This document shows positions 9,226 to 17,723 of a DNA stretch of 64,000 nt, one piece after another. The translations under genes were made by a program, and so were the position numbers. Position 1 is the stretch's first letter. Every line of letters starts with the position of its first letter. Source of the stretch: Acidobacteriota bacterium (GTDB taxonomy: Bacteria; Acidobacteriota; Thermoanaerobaculia; Gp7-AA8); assembly GCA_021325515.1 (NCBI GenBank), contig JAJPHC010000035.1, positions 62,001 through 126,000 on the forward strand. The letters are read 5' to 3'. The notes under the pieces were generated by a model. That model had not been told where the DNA came from. It saw nothing but the letters and a program-made list of their open reading frames with translations, and searched no databases.

Positions 9226-11162
9226 GACAGTTGCGGAGCGCGCGGTTGCGCCGGCCGCACGGTGCGCGCGCAATCCTCCGTCGCGGCGCGAAGGATCTCG
9301 CCCACACTCCACGCCTGCGCGATGCAGCCGCGTGGTGTGTGCGGCGCGGCACCATCAAAGATCTCGGAGACCGTGCCGATCCCCGCCTCCTCGAGATGCC
9401 TTTCCAATCCATCCAGAATCCGCGATGCCTGCGCCACTCCCGCGTCGCCCCGCACGCGCACGAGTGCAGTGATGAACGGCCCGAGAAGCCACGACCAGAC
9501 CGTCCCCTGGTGATACGCGCCATCACGCTCGCGCGGACCACCGATGTACGTCCCGATGAACTTCGGGTCGCTCGCGGCGAGTGAGCGCAGTCCGAAGGGC
9601 GTCAGAAGCTCTTTCTCGACCGTAGCAAGAACCTTCTCGGCATAGATCCCGTCGAGCAGAGGATGCGGCAGACTCAGAGCAAAGATCTGGTTGGGCCGGA
9701 TGCTCGCATCGCATTCTTCACCACGCACGACATCGAAGAGTGATTCCTTCTCTTCATTCCAGAAGAGCCTTCGAAACAGAACACGCACCCGCGCGGCGGC
9801 GATGGCGAGGGCGCGTGCATCGCGCTCTGTGCCCCAGCGCTGCTCGTATCCGGCGAGGATCATGAGTGCGTTGAACCAGAGCGCGTTGATCTCGACAGCC
9901 TTTCCGTGCCTCGGCGTAACCACCCAGTCGCCAACCTTGGCGTCCATCCACGTCAACTGATCGCCCGCGCTTCCAGCAAGAAGAAAACCATCTTCGTCAA
10001 CGTGAATGCCGTGTCTCGTGCCTTGCTGGTGCCACGCAATGATGTCGCGCAGCACAGGCAGGAGGTGGCGTTTCACAAAGTCGTCGTCACGTGTGTAATC
10101 GAGATACTTCTGCGCGGCAACAAAGAACCAGAGCGTTGCGTCGGCTGTGTTGTACTCCGGAGCCTCGCCGCCATCGGGAAAGCGATTGGGCAGCATTCCC
10201 TCGCTCACGCTCTCGACGAAGGCGAGAAGAATCTTTCGCGCATCCTCGAAGCGACCAGTCGTCAGACAGAGGCCGGGAAGCGCGATCATCGTGTCGCGTC
10301 CCCAGTCGGTGAACCAGTGATAGCCGGCGATGATCGTGCGGCGATCCGTGCCTCGCCGCACGATGAACTGATCGGCCGCGAGCGCGAGCGTTTGTCCGAG
10401 CCTTCCCTTGATCCCAACGCTCTTGACCAACATTTCTCGACGGCGACGCTCGCTCTCAAAGAGCGCGATCCCATCGCGGCCGCGAGGATCGGAGATCGAC
10501 GCAATCACCGCAAGCACGTCGCCCTTCCGTAGCACACGCGTCAGCGTGCCGGGAGTGAAGAGATCTTCATGCGCATCCAGCCCGCGCTCTTGCTCGATTG
10601 CGTATTCGAAACGGAAGTACCAGTCCGGCGCCGCATCGAATCGTGCGCGGGGCGCGGAGAGAAACAACGTCGGAAGCCCGTCATAGGGTTGCAACGCGAA
10701 GACGCCGTCGTCGAAGCGCGTTTCGCGATGGACTCCGTCATTCGCGTGCACGAGACTGTGGTAGTCGCGGCTGGCGATGAACGGGCGAAGCTCGAGTTGC
10801 ACATCACCATTGGCTTCGAGGACTTCATAAAGAATGACGGTGGTGTTCTCGCCGTGAATCGCGGCGATCGTCTTTCGCAGTCTCACACCGCCCGCGGCAT
10901 ATTCGAATCGCGGAAAGAGATGCCGCTCGAACGACACCAGGTGTTCGAAGCCGCGAGGATGAATCGTTCCGGGAAATTGATTCGCGCCGAGGTCGATCCC
11001 GTTGATCCGCTCGTCGATCTTCGAAAGGAGAACCACTCTTCCCACGGGCGGGCTGGTCGCGGCAACCAGCAGCCCGTGGTAGCGGCGCGTGTTGATTCCG
11101 CACACGGTGGAGCTGGCGTATCCGCCAACGCCGTTGGTTTCGAGCCACTCACGTAAGTCCAT
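9219..11162 (-). CDS. Amylo-alpha-1,6-glucosidase, archaeal-type glycogen debranching enzyme
   Basis: The 647-residue protein hydrolyses alpha-1,6 branches of glycogen or maltooligosaccharides in the cytoplasm. The N-terminal beta domain starts LREWLETNGVGGYASSTVCG with NTRRYHGLLVAA. The C-terminal (alpha/alpha)6 barrel carries GYHWFTDWGRDTMIALPG and FPDGGEAPEYNTADATLW, the expected catalytic-acid regions. Length fits the archaeal-type family. The stop codon is the TAG in the foot of a REP element, giving the terminal residues LST. The initiating ATG at 11162 lies just inside the preceding REP cluster. With the GH63 enzyme it suggests glycogen or alpha-glucan turnover. Confidence 0.92.
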   Translation of the reverse strand: MDLREWLETNGVGGYASSTVCGINTRRYHGLLVAATSPPVGRVVLLSKIDERINGIDLGANQFPGTIHPRGFEHLVSFERHLFPRFEYAAGGVRLRKTIAAIHGENTTVILYEVLEANGDVQLELRPFIASRDYHSLVHANDGVHRETRFDDGVFALQPYDGLPTLFLSAPRARFDAAPDWYFRFEYAIEQERGLDAHEDLFTPGTLTRVLRKGDVLAVIASISDPRGRDGIALFESERRRREMLVKSVGIKGRLGQTLALAADQFIVRRGTDRRTIIAGYHWFTDWGRDTMIALPGLCLTTGRFEDARKILLAFVESVSEGMLPNRFPDGGEAPEYNTADATLWFFVAAQKYLDYTRDDDFVKRHLLPVLRDIIAWHQQGTRHGIHVDEDGFLLAGSAGDQLTWMDAKVGDWVVTPRHGKAVEINALWFNALMILAGYEQRWGTERDARALAIAAARVRVLFRRLFWNEEKESLFDVVRGEECDASIRPNQIFALSLPHPLLDGIYAEKVLATVEKELLTPFGLRSLAASDPKFIGTYIGGPRERDGAYHQGTVWSWLLGPFITALVRVRGDAGVAQASRILDGLERHLEEAGIGTVSEIFDGAAPHTPRGCIAQAWSVGEILRAATEDCARTVRPAQPRAPQLST

Positions 11163-11174
11163 GACTCCCCCGTA

Positions 11175-11251
11175 GCGTAGAGCCGCCTCTCAGGCGGCTG
11201 CCCATTCGCAGCCTCTCAGCCCATTCGCCGCCTGAGAGGCGGCGCTACGTT
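11175..11251. repeat. REP-like inverted pair (cluster 7, last of the window)
   Basis: A forward element (11175-11199) and a slightly altered inverted element (11227-11251) are separated by a spacer containing a degenerate core (AGCCTCTCAGC). The inverted foot gives the TAG stop of the DoxX gene. I saw no further copies between here and 64000. Confidence 0.92.
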
Positions 11252-11742
11252 GTGGCTGGAACGAGCTCCGGCTCGCTCTTGCCAGTCTTCACCCGCGCAA
11301 TCAACGTGTCCAGTGAGAAGAAGCCTGGACCGAAGCCCAGAATGACCAGCGAAACCACCAGATACAGGAATGGCGTCGCTGCGATGAACGCATCGGGGTT
11401 GTTGAATGCGTTCACGAACGCTTCGTGATCACCCGCGGCGTAGGCGACGATGAAGTTGATCACCAGCGGGATCGCGATCAGCCGGGCGGCAAGCCCGGCG
11501 AGCAGCAGCAGGCCGCCGAAGCATTCGAGCGATGCGACGAATCGAGCGTTCAACTCAGGCATCGGCACATGCAGCGAGGTGAGATAGCCGGTGAACTGCT
11601 CGAGGTTCCCGAGTTTCCCCCTGCCTGTCAGAAACAACTGCCAGCCGATGTAGAGGCGCCCGATCAGCAGCAGCGGACTGCGCAGGTAATCGAAGCCGCG
11701 CGTCATCGCAAGGCGGTAGAGATGTTCGATCTTCTTCATCAT
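11245..11742 (-). CDS. DoxX family membrane protein
   Basis: The 165-residue product has four hydrophobic segments and the DoxX-type start SPLLLIGRLYIGWQLFLTGRGKL. A helix pair contains FVASLECFGGLLLLAGLAARLIA. DoxX proteins are small inner-membrane proteins linked to quinone or thiosulfate redox chemistry and oxidative stress. Its ATG overlaps the TGA of the NDH-2 gene by four bases, so the two are translationally coupled, consistent with a respiratory role. The C-terminus PATT ends at a TAG contributed by a REP foot. Confidence 0.88.
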   Translation of the reverse strand: MMKKIEHLYRLAMTRGFDYLRSPLLLIGRLYIGWQLFLTGRGKLGNLEQFTGYLTSLHVPMPELNARFVASLECFGGLLLLAGLAARLIAIPLVINFIVAYAAGDHEAFVNAFNNPDAFIAATPFLYLVVSLVILGFGPGFFSLDTLIARVKTGKSEPELVPATT

Positions 11743-13355
11743 GACCCCTTCGATGCCACCACGGTGTTTTCGTTTCGCGCATCTGCCATCTTCTGGAAGC
11801 TGCTGCGCAACTCAGGCAGATTCGCCGACAACAACGTGAACTCGCTTCTGGGGAGGGAAAGCGCATCCATCGGGACGGCGCATCGCACGGTCGCATTGCG
11901 CCGCGTTTCGTTCAGCAGCGCCATCTCGCCGAAGCATTCACCGGCGCGCAGGCGTGCCACGGGCAGCATCTCGCCGCGCGCCGACTTCAGGACATCGGCT
12001 TCTCCCCGGACGATGATGTAGACACGATCGCCGAGATCGCCTTCACGGAAGACCTCCTGCCCCGGCTCGAAGTGCTCACGGCCGATGCTGCGCGACGTCC
12101 CAACGCGGAGCTGCACCAGCTCAGGAGGGAGGAAAAGATCGAGAGTCCACGAGACCGCGACCTTCAATCTTCGTCCCCAGCCGGGCATCTTCATCAGATA
12201 AATCGTTCGCCACATCCACCAGGCGAGGAAGCCGGAGATCCTGATTCCGAAGATCTCCGCGACTGCCGACCGATGGCCGAGCGACCCCATCTTGCCGAGG
12301 CCTTTGAAATCGAACGTGCGGCGCTTGCCACCGCGGATCTCCGTCACGATGTTGTGAGCAACCACCGCCGCTTCACGGATGGCATGCTGCGCCGTCGGCG
12401 GTGCGAACCCGCCGTCCGCCGCCGGCACCATGGCGCAGTCGCCGAGACTCCATACGCGGTCCCACTCTTTGACATTGAGCTCGCGGGTGACTTCGAGCCG
12501 TCCGTTCTTTGCTTTGGGCAGCGGCAGCGATTCGAGCAGCGGATGCGCGAATGCCGGCACCGTCGACACGAGCGTGCGGGTTGGGATTCGTGTCCCATCG
12601 CCAAGAATCGCCTCGATGCCTGTCGCCGCGGAGAGCCTCGTGTTGAGACGAATTTCCACACCGCGCTTCGTCAGGATCTTCTCCGCGAAGCGCGCCAGAT
12701 CTTCGGACATTTCAGGAAGGATCCGCCCCTGCGAGTGCAGCAGCATGACGCGGATCTCGTTCGGATCCACTGTTCGATAACTGCGCGCGACCGAACGGAC
12801 GAAATCGTTCAGCTCTGCCGCCACTTCCACCCCCGAGAAGCCTCCGCCTGCCACGACGAACGTCAGCAACTGCCGTCGCAGCTCGGCGTCGTCTGCTTCC
12901 ACCGCGGCTTCTTCGAGCGAACGGATGACGTGATTACGCAGGCTCAGCGCGTCCCCGAGATTCTTGAAAGGAAACGCATGTTCCGGAAGTCCACGCATAC
13001 CACGGAAGTCCGTCACCGCACCCAGTGCGACGACGAGATGGTCGTATGGGATCTCATGCGCGTGTGGCCGAAAACCGGGACTGGTGATGACCATCCGGCG
13101 CGTCGTGTCGATCGCTTCGATCTCGCGCACGTGGATGTCCGTGCGCGTCAGCAGCCGTCGCAAAGGACTCACCACATCCACCAGGCCGATGGTTCCCGAG
13201 ATCACTTCGGGCAGCATCGGCTGAAAGACGAAGTAATTCTCCTGACTGACGAGCGTGATGTCGAAGTCGTCGCGGCCGCGGGCAAGGCGCTCGAGCTCGC
13301 GCGCAACGTACACGCCCGCAAAGCCGCCACCCAGGATCACGATCCGTTTTTTCAT
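11739..13355 (-). CDS. Type II NADH dehydrogenase-like FAD oxidoreductase fused to a cyclic-nucleotide-binding domain
   Basis: The 538-residue protein starts KKRIVILGGGFAGVYVARE, an FAD-binding Rossmann motif. The second nucleotide motif is VVAGGGFSGVEVAAELNDF, and LGDCAMVPA is the FAD ribityl-binding region of NDH-2 enzymes. NDH-2 passes electrons from NADH to quinone at the inner membrane. From about residue 430 a cNMP-binding fold follows: FEPGQEVFREGDLGDRVYII and GECFGEMALLNETRRNATV, the phosphate-binding cassette. This suggests control by cAMP or a similar ligand. The ORF track starts at 13376; I prefer the ATG at 13355. It overlaps DoxX by four bases. Confidence 0.88.
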   Translation of the reverse strand: MKKRIVILGGGFAGVYVARELERLARGRDDFDITLVSQENYFVFQPMLPEVISGTIGLVDVVSPLRRLLTRTDIHVREIEAIDTTRRMVITSPGFRPHAHEIPYDHLVVALGAVTDFRGMRGLPEHAFPFKNLGDALSLRNHVIRSLEEAAVEADDAELRRQLLTFVVAGGGFSGVEVAAELNDFVRSVARSYRTVDPNEIRVMLLHSQGRILPEMSEDLARFAEKILTKRGVEIRLNTRLSAATGIEAILGDGTRIPTRTLVSTVPAFAHPLLESLPLPKAKNGRLEVTRELNVKEWDRVWSLGDCAMVPAADGGFAPPTAQHAIREAAVVAHNIVTEIRGGKRRTFDFKGLGKMGSLGHRSAVAEIFGIRISGFLAWWMWRTIYLMKMPGWGRRLKVAVSWTLDLFLPPELVQLRVGTSRSIGREHFEPGQEVFREGDLGDRVYIIVRGEADVLKSARGEMLPVARLRAGECFGEMALLNETRRNATVRCAVPMDALSLPRSEFTLLSANLPELRSSFQKMADARNENTVVASKGS

Positions 13356-13399
13356 GTCGCGGGTGAGATGCCGCATGGCCTCGAGTCGTTTCGCCGTAA

Positions 13400-13888
13400 C
13401 TACGCCGGCGGCGTGGCCGCCGTTTCCTTGAGGGGCTCGAGCGCATCAGCCGGCGAGATCTCACTTCCCTCAGCGTTGATGAAATGAATGTCGAACGCCG
13501 CGTCCGAGTAGATGTAGATCGTGCAAGTCGAGGTACAACTCGCCTGATGGGCGTGGTGCGACGGCACCAGAGAAAAGCCTCCGGCGCGCAGCGTCAACGG
13601 CTTTTGATCCTTCATCTCCATGCGCATGGTCCCGCTCACGACCATGACGTGCTCGTTGGGAGTGTGCCAGTGCCACGGGATCGTGCAGCCTCCTCGGATC
13701 CTGCTGTAGATGATCGACGGGCCCTTCGCAGGATCACCGTTCACAACGGCTCCCGTGACGCAGGTCGGCATCCCCGGAAAGTGCATCAGTTTCATCTCAC
13801 TGACGTTCTGTCCCATCGATTGCTGAGCCTGCGCGCCGGCGGCCAGGAAGAGGATCAAACAGACTATGAATCCACAGAACCTTTTCAT
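13400..13888 (-). CDS. Secreted cupin-domain protein
   Basis: The 162-residue product has a clear signal peptide (hydrophobic core, cleavage near AQAQQ) and a single conserved-barrel cupin domain. The metal-binding motif reads IPWHWHTPNEHVMVVSGTM, and the second motif lies around PSHHAHQASC. Four Cys residues in the mature region could form disulfides in the periplasm. Function beyond metal or small-ligand binding is unknown. A GGAGGAC ribosome-binding site precedes the ATG. The gene is divergent from the ClC gene. Confidence 0.85.
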   Translation of the reverse strand: MKRFCGFIVCLILFLAAGAQAQQSMGQNVSEMKLMHFPGMPTCVTGAVVNGDPAKGPSIIYSRIRGGCTIPWHWHTPNEHVMVVSGTMRMEMKDQKPLTLRAGGFSLVPSHHAHQASCTSTCTIYIYSDAAFDIHFINAEGSEISPADALEPLKETAATPPA

Positions 13889-14021
13889 CTCATCGTCCTC
13901 CTTTTGTCGGATCGACGTTTCGATGCCGCGGCCACCGGCAGCGTTTCATGAAAATCGAAACCATGAATTCGGAAACGAAGAAGGGAAGAAACACCTGACG
14001 GTGTTCGATTGATAGCATTCG

Positions 14022-15764
14022 ATGCCAGTTACTACTCGCGGCCGTCGAGCCCTCCGGCTGCGAACCGCGGCCCGCCGTTTTCTCCTGCTGACGATCGTCG
14101 TCATCGGTGCCTTGTGCGGTGTGCTCGCCGTTCTCTTTCACAAGTTTGTAGAGATCGCGCGCGAGCAGCTGATCGACAGGGCTCTGGCCGTACCGGAGCC
14201 ATGGCGGCCGATCCTCCTCGTTCTAACGCCGGCTCTCGTGTTCGCTTCGCTGGCGTGGTGCATCAATCGTTTCGCACCGCGCGCCGTCGGCGCGAATCTC
14301 GCTCGCGTCCGATTGGCGTACAGCAACAACGATCCGGCACTCCTCGGAGCTCGGAGCATCGCGACGACGTTCCTCGCCACACCGCTATCACTCGGAGCGG
14401 GCGCTCCGCTCGGACCTGAAGGGCCGATTGTCGTCATCAGCAGCGGTGCAGCGGAAGCAGTCGCGCGGCTGCTGCACTTTCCGCGACGCCTCGTGCGCGG
14501 CATGATCCCGGTCGGAGTTGCCGCAGGGATTGCTGCCATCTTCAACACGCCGATCACGGGCGTCGTCTTCGCGCTCGAAGAGGTATTCGGATCAGCGGAT
14601 CGTGGGCTGCTTGGCGGCGTGATTGTCGGCGCTGTCTCGGCCGCCGTCGTCGAGCGATCACTCCTCGGCGGACGCCCTCTTCTCGCCGCACCTCTCGCGA
14701 CGTGGGGCGACGCACGTGAGCTGCTCGGTTTCGCACTGATCGGAATTCTCGCCGGAATCGTTTCCGGCTACGCCATCACGGTGACGCATCATCTCAAGCG
14801 CTGGTGGATTGCGCTGATGCCATCGGCGTCGCTCCGTGCCGCGTCTGCGGGCCTGCTGATCGGCGGCATTGGCCTCGTATCGCCATCGATCCTCGGCGTT
14901 GGATACGGATCGGTGTCGCAGTGGCTGCACGGCGGAGGAACTGCGGAACAGACAATCGTCGCCTTTGGAGCGAAGACGATCGCATTCGTCATCGCGCTGA
15001 GCGCCGGAGTGATCGGAGGAACATTTGCGCCTTCGTTGTTCATGGGCGCCGCCCTCGGCGCTGCGATTGGGCACGTTGCCGGGCGCACGTTTCCAGGCGT
15101 CGATCCCGGCGCCTATGCGCTTCTCGGAATGGGATCGTTTTTCGCCGGACTTCTGCGAAGTCCCATCGCCGCAATCTTGATCGTTGTGGAGCTTACGCGC
15201 GATTACGATCTCATGATTCCGCTAATGCTCGCCGTGTCGCTTTCCGTCGCAATCTCTCGCCGCATCTCTCCCAACAGCATGGTCGAACAACAGATGATCG
15301 ATGAGGGATATGTCGAAGCAAAGGAATCGGCCGATCCGTTGACGAGCGTGAAGGTTTCAGAGGTGATGACAGCCACTGTGCTGAGCGTGGCTGCTGACTC
15401 GACCGTCGTCGAGGCAGCGACGGCTTTGGCTGGTTCCACTCATCGCTACTATCCCGTCACTGATTCGAATCGTCGTCTGGCCGGTATCGTGTCGCGAGAG
15501 TCGCTCGAGCGTGCTACGCGCGACAACGTGATGGGGAAACTGGTTCGCGAGTGCATGGAGAAGCCGAAGCTGGTGGCTGTGAGGAATGAGCCTGTCATCG
15601 AGCTCGTGCGGCGAATGCGATTGAGCGGAGCGCATCGCGCACCTGTGATCGACAACGAGCAATCCGGAGAAGTCGTCGGATTCGTAAGCCCGACCGATGT
15701 CTTAAAGGCACGCCTACGCCAGACACCGGCAGAAGACGAGATGCCGTTTGAGATCTTCGAGTGA
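14022..15764 (+). CDS. ClC-type chloride channel/antiporter with C-terminal CBS pair
   Basis: The 580-residue membrane protein has ten or more hydrophobic segments. The ClC ion-pathway motifs are visible: GAGAPLGPEGPIVVIS (the glutamate of the GxEGP motif is kept) and GVIGGTFAPSLFMGAALGA. Residues from about 445 form a CBS pair, VSEVMTATVLSVAADSTVVE and a second repeat, likely binding an adenine nucleotide to gate transport. The ATG at 14022 has no evident Shine-Dalgarno. The 3' end overlaps the antisense-strand reading frame of the alpha/beta hydrolase, which has lost a normal stop codon. Confidence 0.92.
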   Translation: MPVTTRGRRALRLRTAARRFLLLTIVVIGALCGVLAVLFHKFVEIAREQLIDRALAVPEPWRPILLVLTPALVFASLAWCINRFAPRAVGANLARVRLAYSNNDPALLGARSIATTFLATPLSLGAGAPLGPEGPIVVISSGAAEAVARLLHFPRRLVRGMIPVGVAAGIAAIFNTPITGVVFALEEVFGSADRGLLGGVIVGAVSAAVVERSLLGGRPLLAAPLATWGDARELLGFALIGILAGIVSGYAITVTHHLKRWWIALMPSASLRAASAGLLIGGIGLVSPSILGVGYGSVSQWLHGGGTAEQTIVAFGAKTIAFVIALSAGVIGGTFAPSLFMGAALGAAIGHVAGRTFPGVDPGAYALLGMGSFFAGLLRSPIAAILIVVELTRDYDLMIPLMLAVSLSVAISRRISPNSMVEQQMIDEGYVEAKESADPLTSVKVSEVMTATVLSVAADSTVVEAATALAGSTHRYYPVTDSNRRLAGIVSRESLERATRDNVMGKLVRECMEKPKLVAVRNEPVIELVRRMRLSGAHRAPVIDNEQSGEVVGFVSPTDVLKARLRQTPAEDEMPFEIFE

Positions 15765-16696
15765 TCAGACGGTCGAGTGGGCTCGGATCCTGATCTCATC
15801 TCCTCGAAAGCGCCGGCGATCCACTTGCGAACGGCATCGAATGCGGCGCCGCTGACGATGACTCCGTCGTGCGTCTCGCCATCGATCACCACCGCCTTGC
15901 CATTGCGATGCAGGCTCACCACCTCTCCGTACCGCTCGGCATGGAATGCCTCATCGTTGCGCCCGACGATGACGAGCATCGGTTTCGCGTCGGCCGTCAT
16001 CGACTGGCGATAGTCGTCCGGACTCGTGCTCACCATGGCCCGGAAGGAGTACTTGTGGATCGGCGCCTTGGCAGGCAGGTTGAAGAAGAGCGTGTCGAGA
16101 TGATTCAGCCCTCGGAATCCCACCGCGTTGAGCGCGACGAGTCCGATGGTGCGCATCAGATGCAGTTTCATCATCGCCTCTCCCTCGGATTTGCCGGCCG
16201 GTTCCGTACGGGTCGTCGGCGAGCTGATGCCGAGATGCGGTGCGAAGAGAAGGTAGCCGTCGGCCGGCGCGACGTCGCGGCGCGCCGCGTAGCGCATGGC
16301 GATGCCGCCGCCCATCGAATGACCGCTGAGGATCACGCGCGCGTGCGGCTTCCTCGCGCGGATCGCGGTGATGACATCGGCGACGTCGTCTTCGTACTGG
16401 CCGATGTAGTCGATATCGCCCGGCCTCCCGGCGGAGGCGCCGTGACCGCGCAGATCGAGCGACCACACTTCGGCCGCGGTCGCGTCATGCAGCAACGCCG
16501 CGGTCGCCTTCATCTGCGCCGAGGAGCTGAGCACGCCGTGCAGCAGAAGCACGACCAGGTTGGATTCGGATGGAACGACGCGAACAGCGAGGAGTGCGCC
16601 GTCTCGCGCAGCAACGCGCAGTGAAGGAGCTTCGCTCGCATCGAGCGTGATCGCCCGCGGTTTGGCGGTGAAGCCCGGCGCCGGCGCGAGCGCCAT
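15449..16696 (-). CDS. Alpha/beta hydrolase (serine lipase/esterase-like), abnormal 5' and 3' ends
   Basis: The core (about residues 45-300) is an S33-type alpha/beta hydrolase. VVLLLHGVLSSSAQM is the oxyanion strand, ILSGHSMGGGIAMRYAA holds the nucleophile serine, VGRNDEAFHAE the acid, and GETHDGVI the histidine. The natural end is near WIAGAFEEMRSG, but no stop occurs there. The frame runs on antisense through the last 316 bases of the ClC gene to 15449, adding about 110 non-homologous residues. At the 5' end the first possible ATG (16696, MALAPAPG) begins where the sigma-factor remnant stops, so the original leader seems deleted. It may be a pseudogene or a poorly expressed enzyme. Confidence 0.7.
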   Translation of the reverse strand: MALAPAPGFTAKPRAITLDASEAPSLRVAARDGALLAVRVVPSESNLVVLLLHGVLSSSAQMKATAALLHDATAAEVWSLDLRGHGASAGRPGDIDYIGQYEDDVADVITAIRARKPHARVILSGHSMGGGIAMRYAARRDVAPADGYLLFAPHLGISSPTTRTEPAGKSEGEAMMKLHLMRTIGLVALNAVGFRGLNHLDTLFFNLPAKAPIHKYSFRAMVSTSPDDYRQSMTADAKPMLVIVGRNDEAFHAERYGEVVSLHRNGKAVVIDGETHDGVIVSGAAFDAVRKWIAGAFEEMRSGSEPTRPSDHSKISNGISSSAGVWRRRAFKTSVGLTNPTTSPDCSLSITGARCAPLNRIRRTSSMTGSFLTATSFGFSMHSRTSFPITLSRVARSSDSRDTIPARRRFESVTG

Positions 16697-16887
16697 TGCA
16701 AGTACGTCGAGAATCGATACTGCTCGTCGTAGCGATCGAACGAGCGCCAGAGCTGGATGATGATCTCCTGCGTCAGGTCGTGGCGATCCGCCACATTGCG
16801 GCAGTACGAGCTGGCCACTTTGTAGAGGATCTTCCTGTGCTGCTCGACCAGCAGCACGAACCGCTCTTCCTGTGCAGCGTTTGCCAT
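16696..16887 (-). pseudogene. Truncated ECF sigma-70 factor (region 2 remnant)
   Basis: The minus-strand frame from the ATG at 16887 encodes ERFVLLVEQHRKILYKVASS, then DLTQEIIIQLWRSFDRYDEQ and RFSTYLQ, a convincing ECF sigma region 2. After FSTYLQ the similarity ends abruptly and the frame continues into low-complexity Arg-rich sequence out of frame with the hydrolase. Region 4 is absent. The junction coincides with the start of the hydrolase body, so one deletion probably removed the rest of the sigma gene and the hydrolase leader. Confidence 0.75.
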
Positions 16888-16978
16888 ACTGCCGTGTGAT
16901 TCGCACGAGGGCAGCAGAAAATCACACCCGCGTCATCCTTCCATGAAATTGTGTTCTGACGCGTTGAGAAATCCGTCG

Positions 16979-17695
16979 TCAATAACGGCCAATCGGCTCG
17001 CCGTTCACACCCTGCTTCTTCGCACGCTGCTTCTGTTCCGCTGAGCAGGGCTCGTCAAAGGAAGCGTCGAACGCACAATCCGCACGCGTTTCCGCGATCC
17101 CCAATTCCGTGCTCGCCGCACACGACTCGCCGGTCACGATCGAATAGGTCGAACAGGCTCCCATGAAATCCGGATAGCCCAGCGCGAAGCGGAATGACGA
17201 AAGCGAAGTCACGAACGCACTGCCGATCGCCGCTCGCACCGTGGCATGAAGAGCGGCGCTGCCCTGCCATTCACGTTCTGTGAATTTCAGCGAGCCTCCC
17301 GGCGACTCGACGGTGATCGGCACATCGGCTCGCATCAATTCGGGATGTTCCTTCGCCTCCTTGATACGGCCCTTGCGCGTCGTCGCCGAACCGGGCAGCT
17401 CGAGCGTGACCCGGATCGGCTGCCCCTCATTCACCCGATACTCCGCGGTTGTTCTGCCGCGCGAGTAATCCGTGCTCAGATCGATCCGCAGCTTCTGACC
17501 GGCGGAATCCTCGAGGAGGTACGTCTCGCTCGTGAAGGTCTCACTGCCAAAGTCGCTGATCGCAGTACCTGTAAACCTCGCCGCCCGATGCTTGTCGACG
17601 ATGACGTAATGCGTTCGGATCTTGCCGGTCGGCGCCGCGAGAGCGGCGACGGAAAGGACAACGGCGATGGCCACTCGTTTCCACATGACATTCAT
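16979..17695 (-). CDS. Exported protein of unknown function
   Basis: The 238-residue product has an N-terminal signal peptide (KRVAIAVVLSVAALAAP). The mature part begins IRTHYVIVDKHRAARFTGTA and is rich in beta-strand-like sequence. The C-terminal third holds several Cys (GACSTYSIVTGESCAAS, ADCAFDASFDEPCSAEQ), suggesting disulfides in the periplasm or outside the cell. I do not recognise a family. It has a short leader and is divergent from the exonuclease gene, with only 28 bases between starts. Confidence 0.6.
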   Translation of the reverse strand: MNVMWKRVAIAVVLSVAALAAPTGKIRTHYVIVDKHRAARFTGTAISDFGSETFTSETYLLEDSAGQKLRIDLSTDYSRGRTTAEYRVNEGQPIRVTLELPGSATTRKGRIKEAKEHPELMRADVPITVESPGGSLKFTEREWQGSAALHATVRAAIGSAFVTSLSSFRFALGYPDFMGACSTYSIVTGESCAASTELGIAETRADCAFDASFDEPCSAEQKQRAKKQGVNGEPIGRY

Positions 17696-17723
17696 TATGG
17701 CGTCGAGGAGGTAGGGCGGCGGT

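Noticed and set aside
9107-9229. A CRISPR-like array (regularly spaced palindromic repeats)
   Set aside because: The spacers are identical and the repeats are REP elements; no cas gene is present.
13991-14005. Hairpin ACACC-TGACG-GTGT upstream of the ClC gene as a regulatory element
   Set aside because: It is a short stem with no further support; it could be chance in GC-rich sequence.
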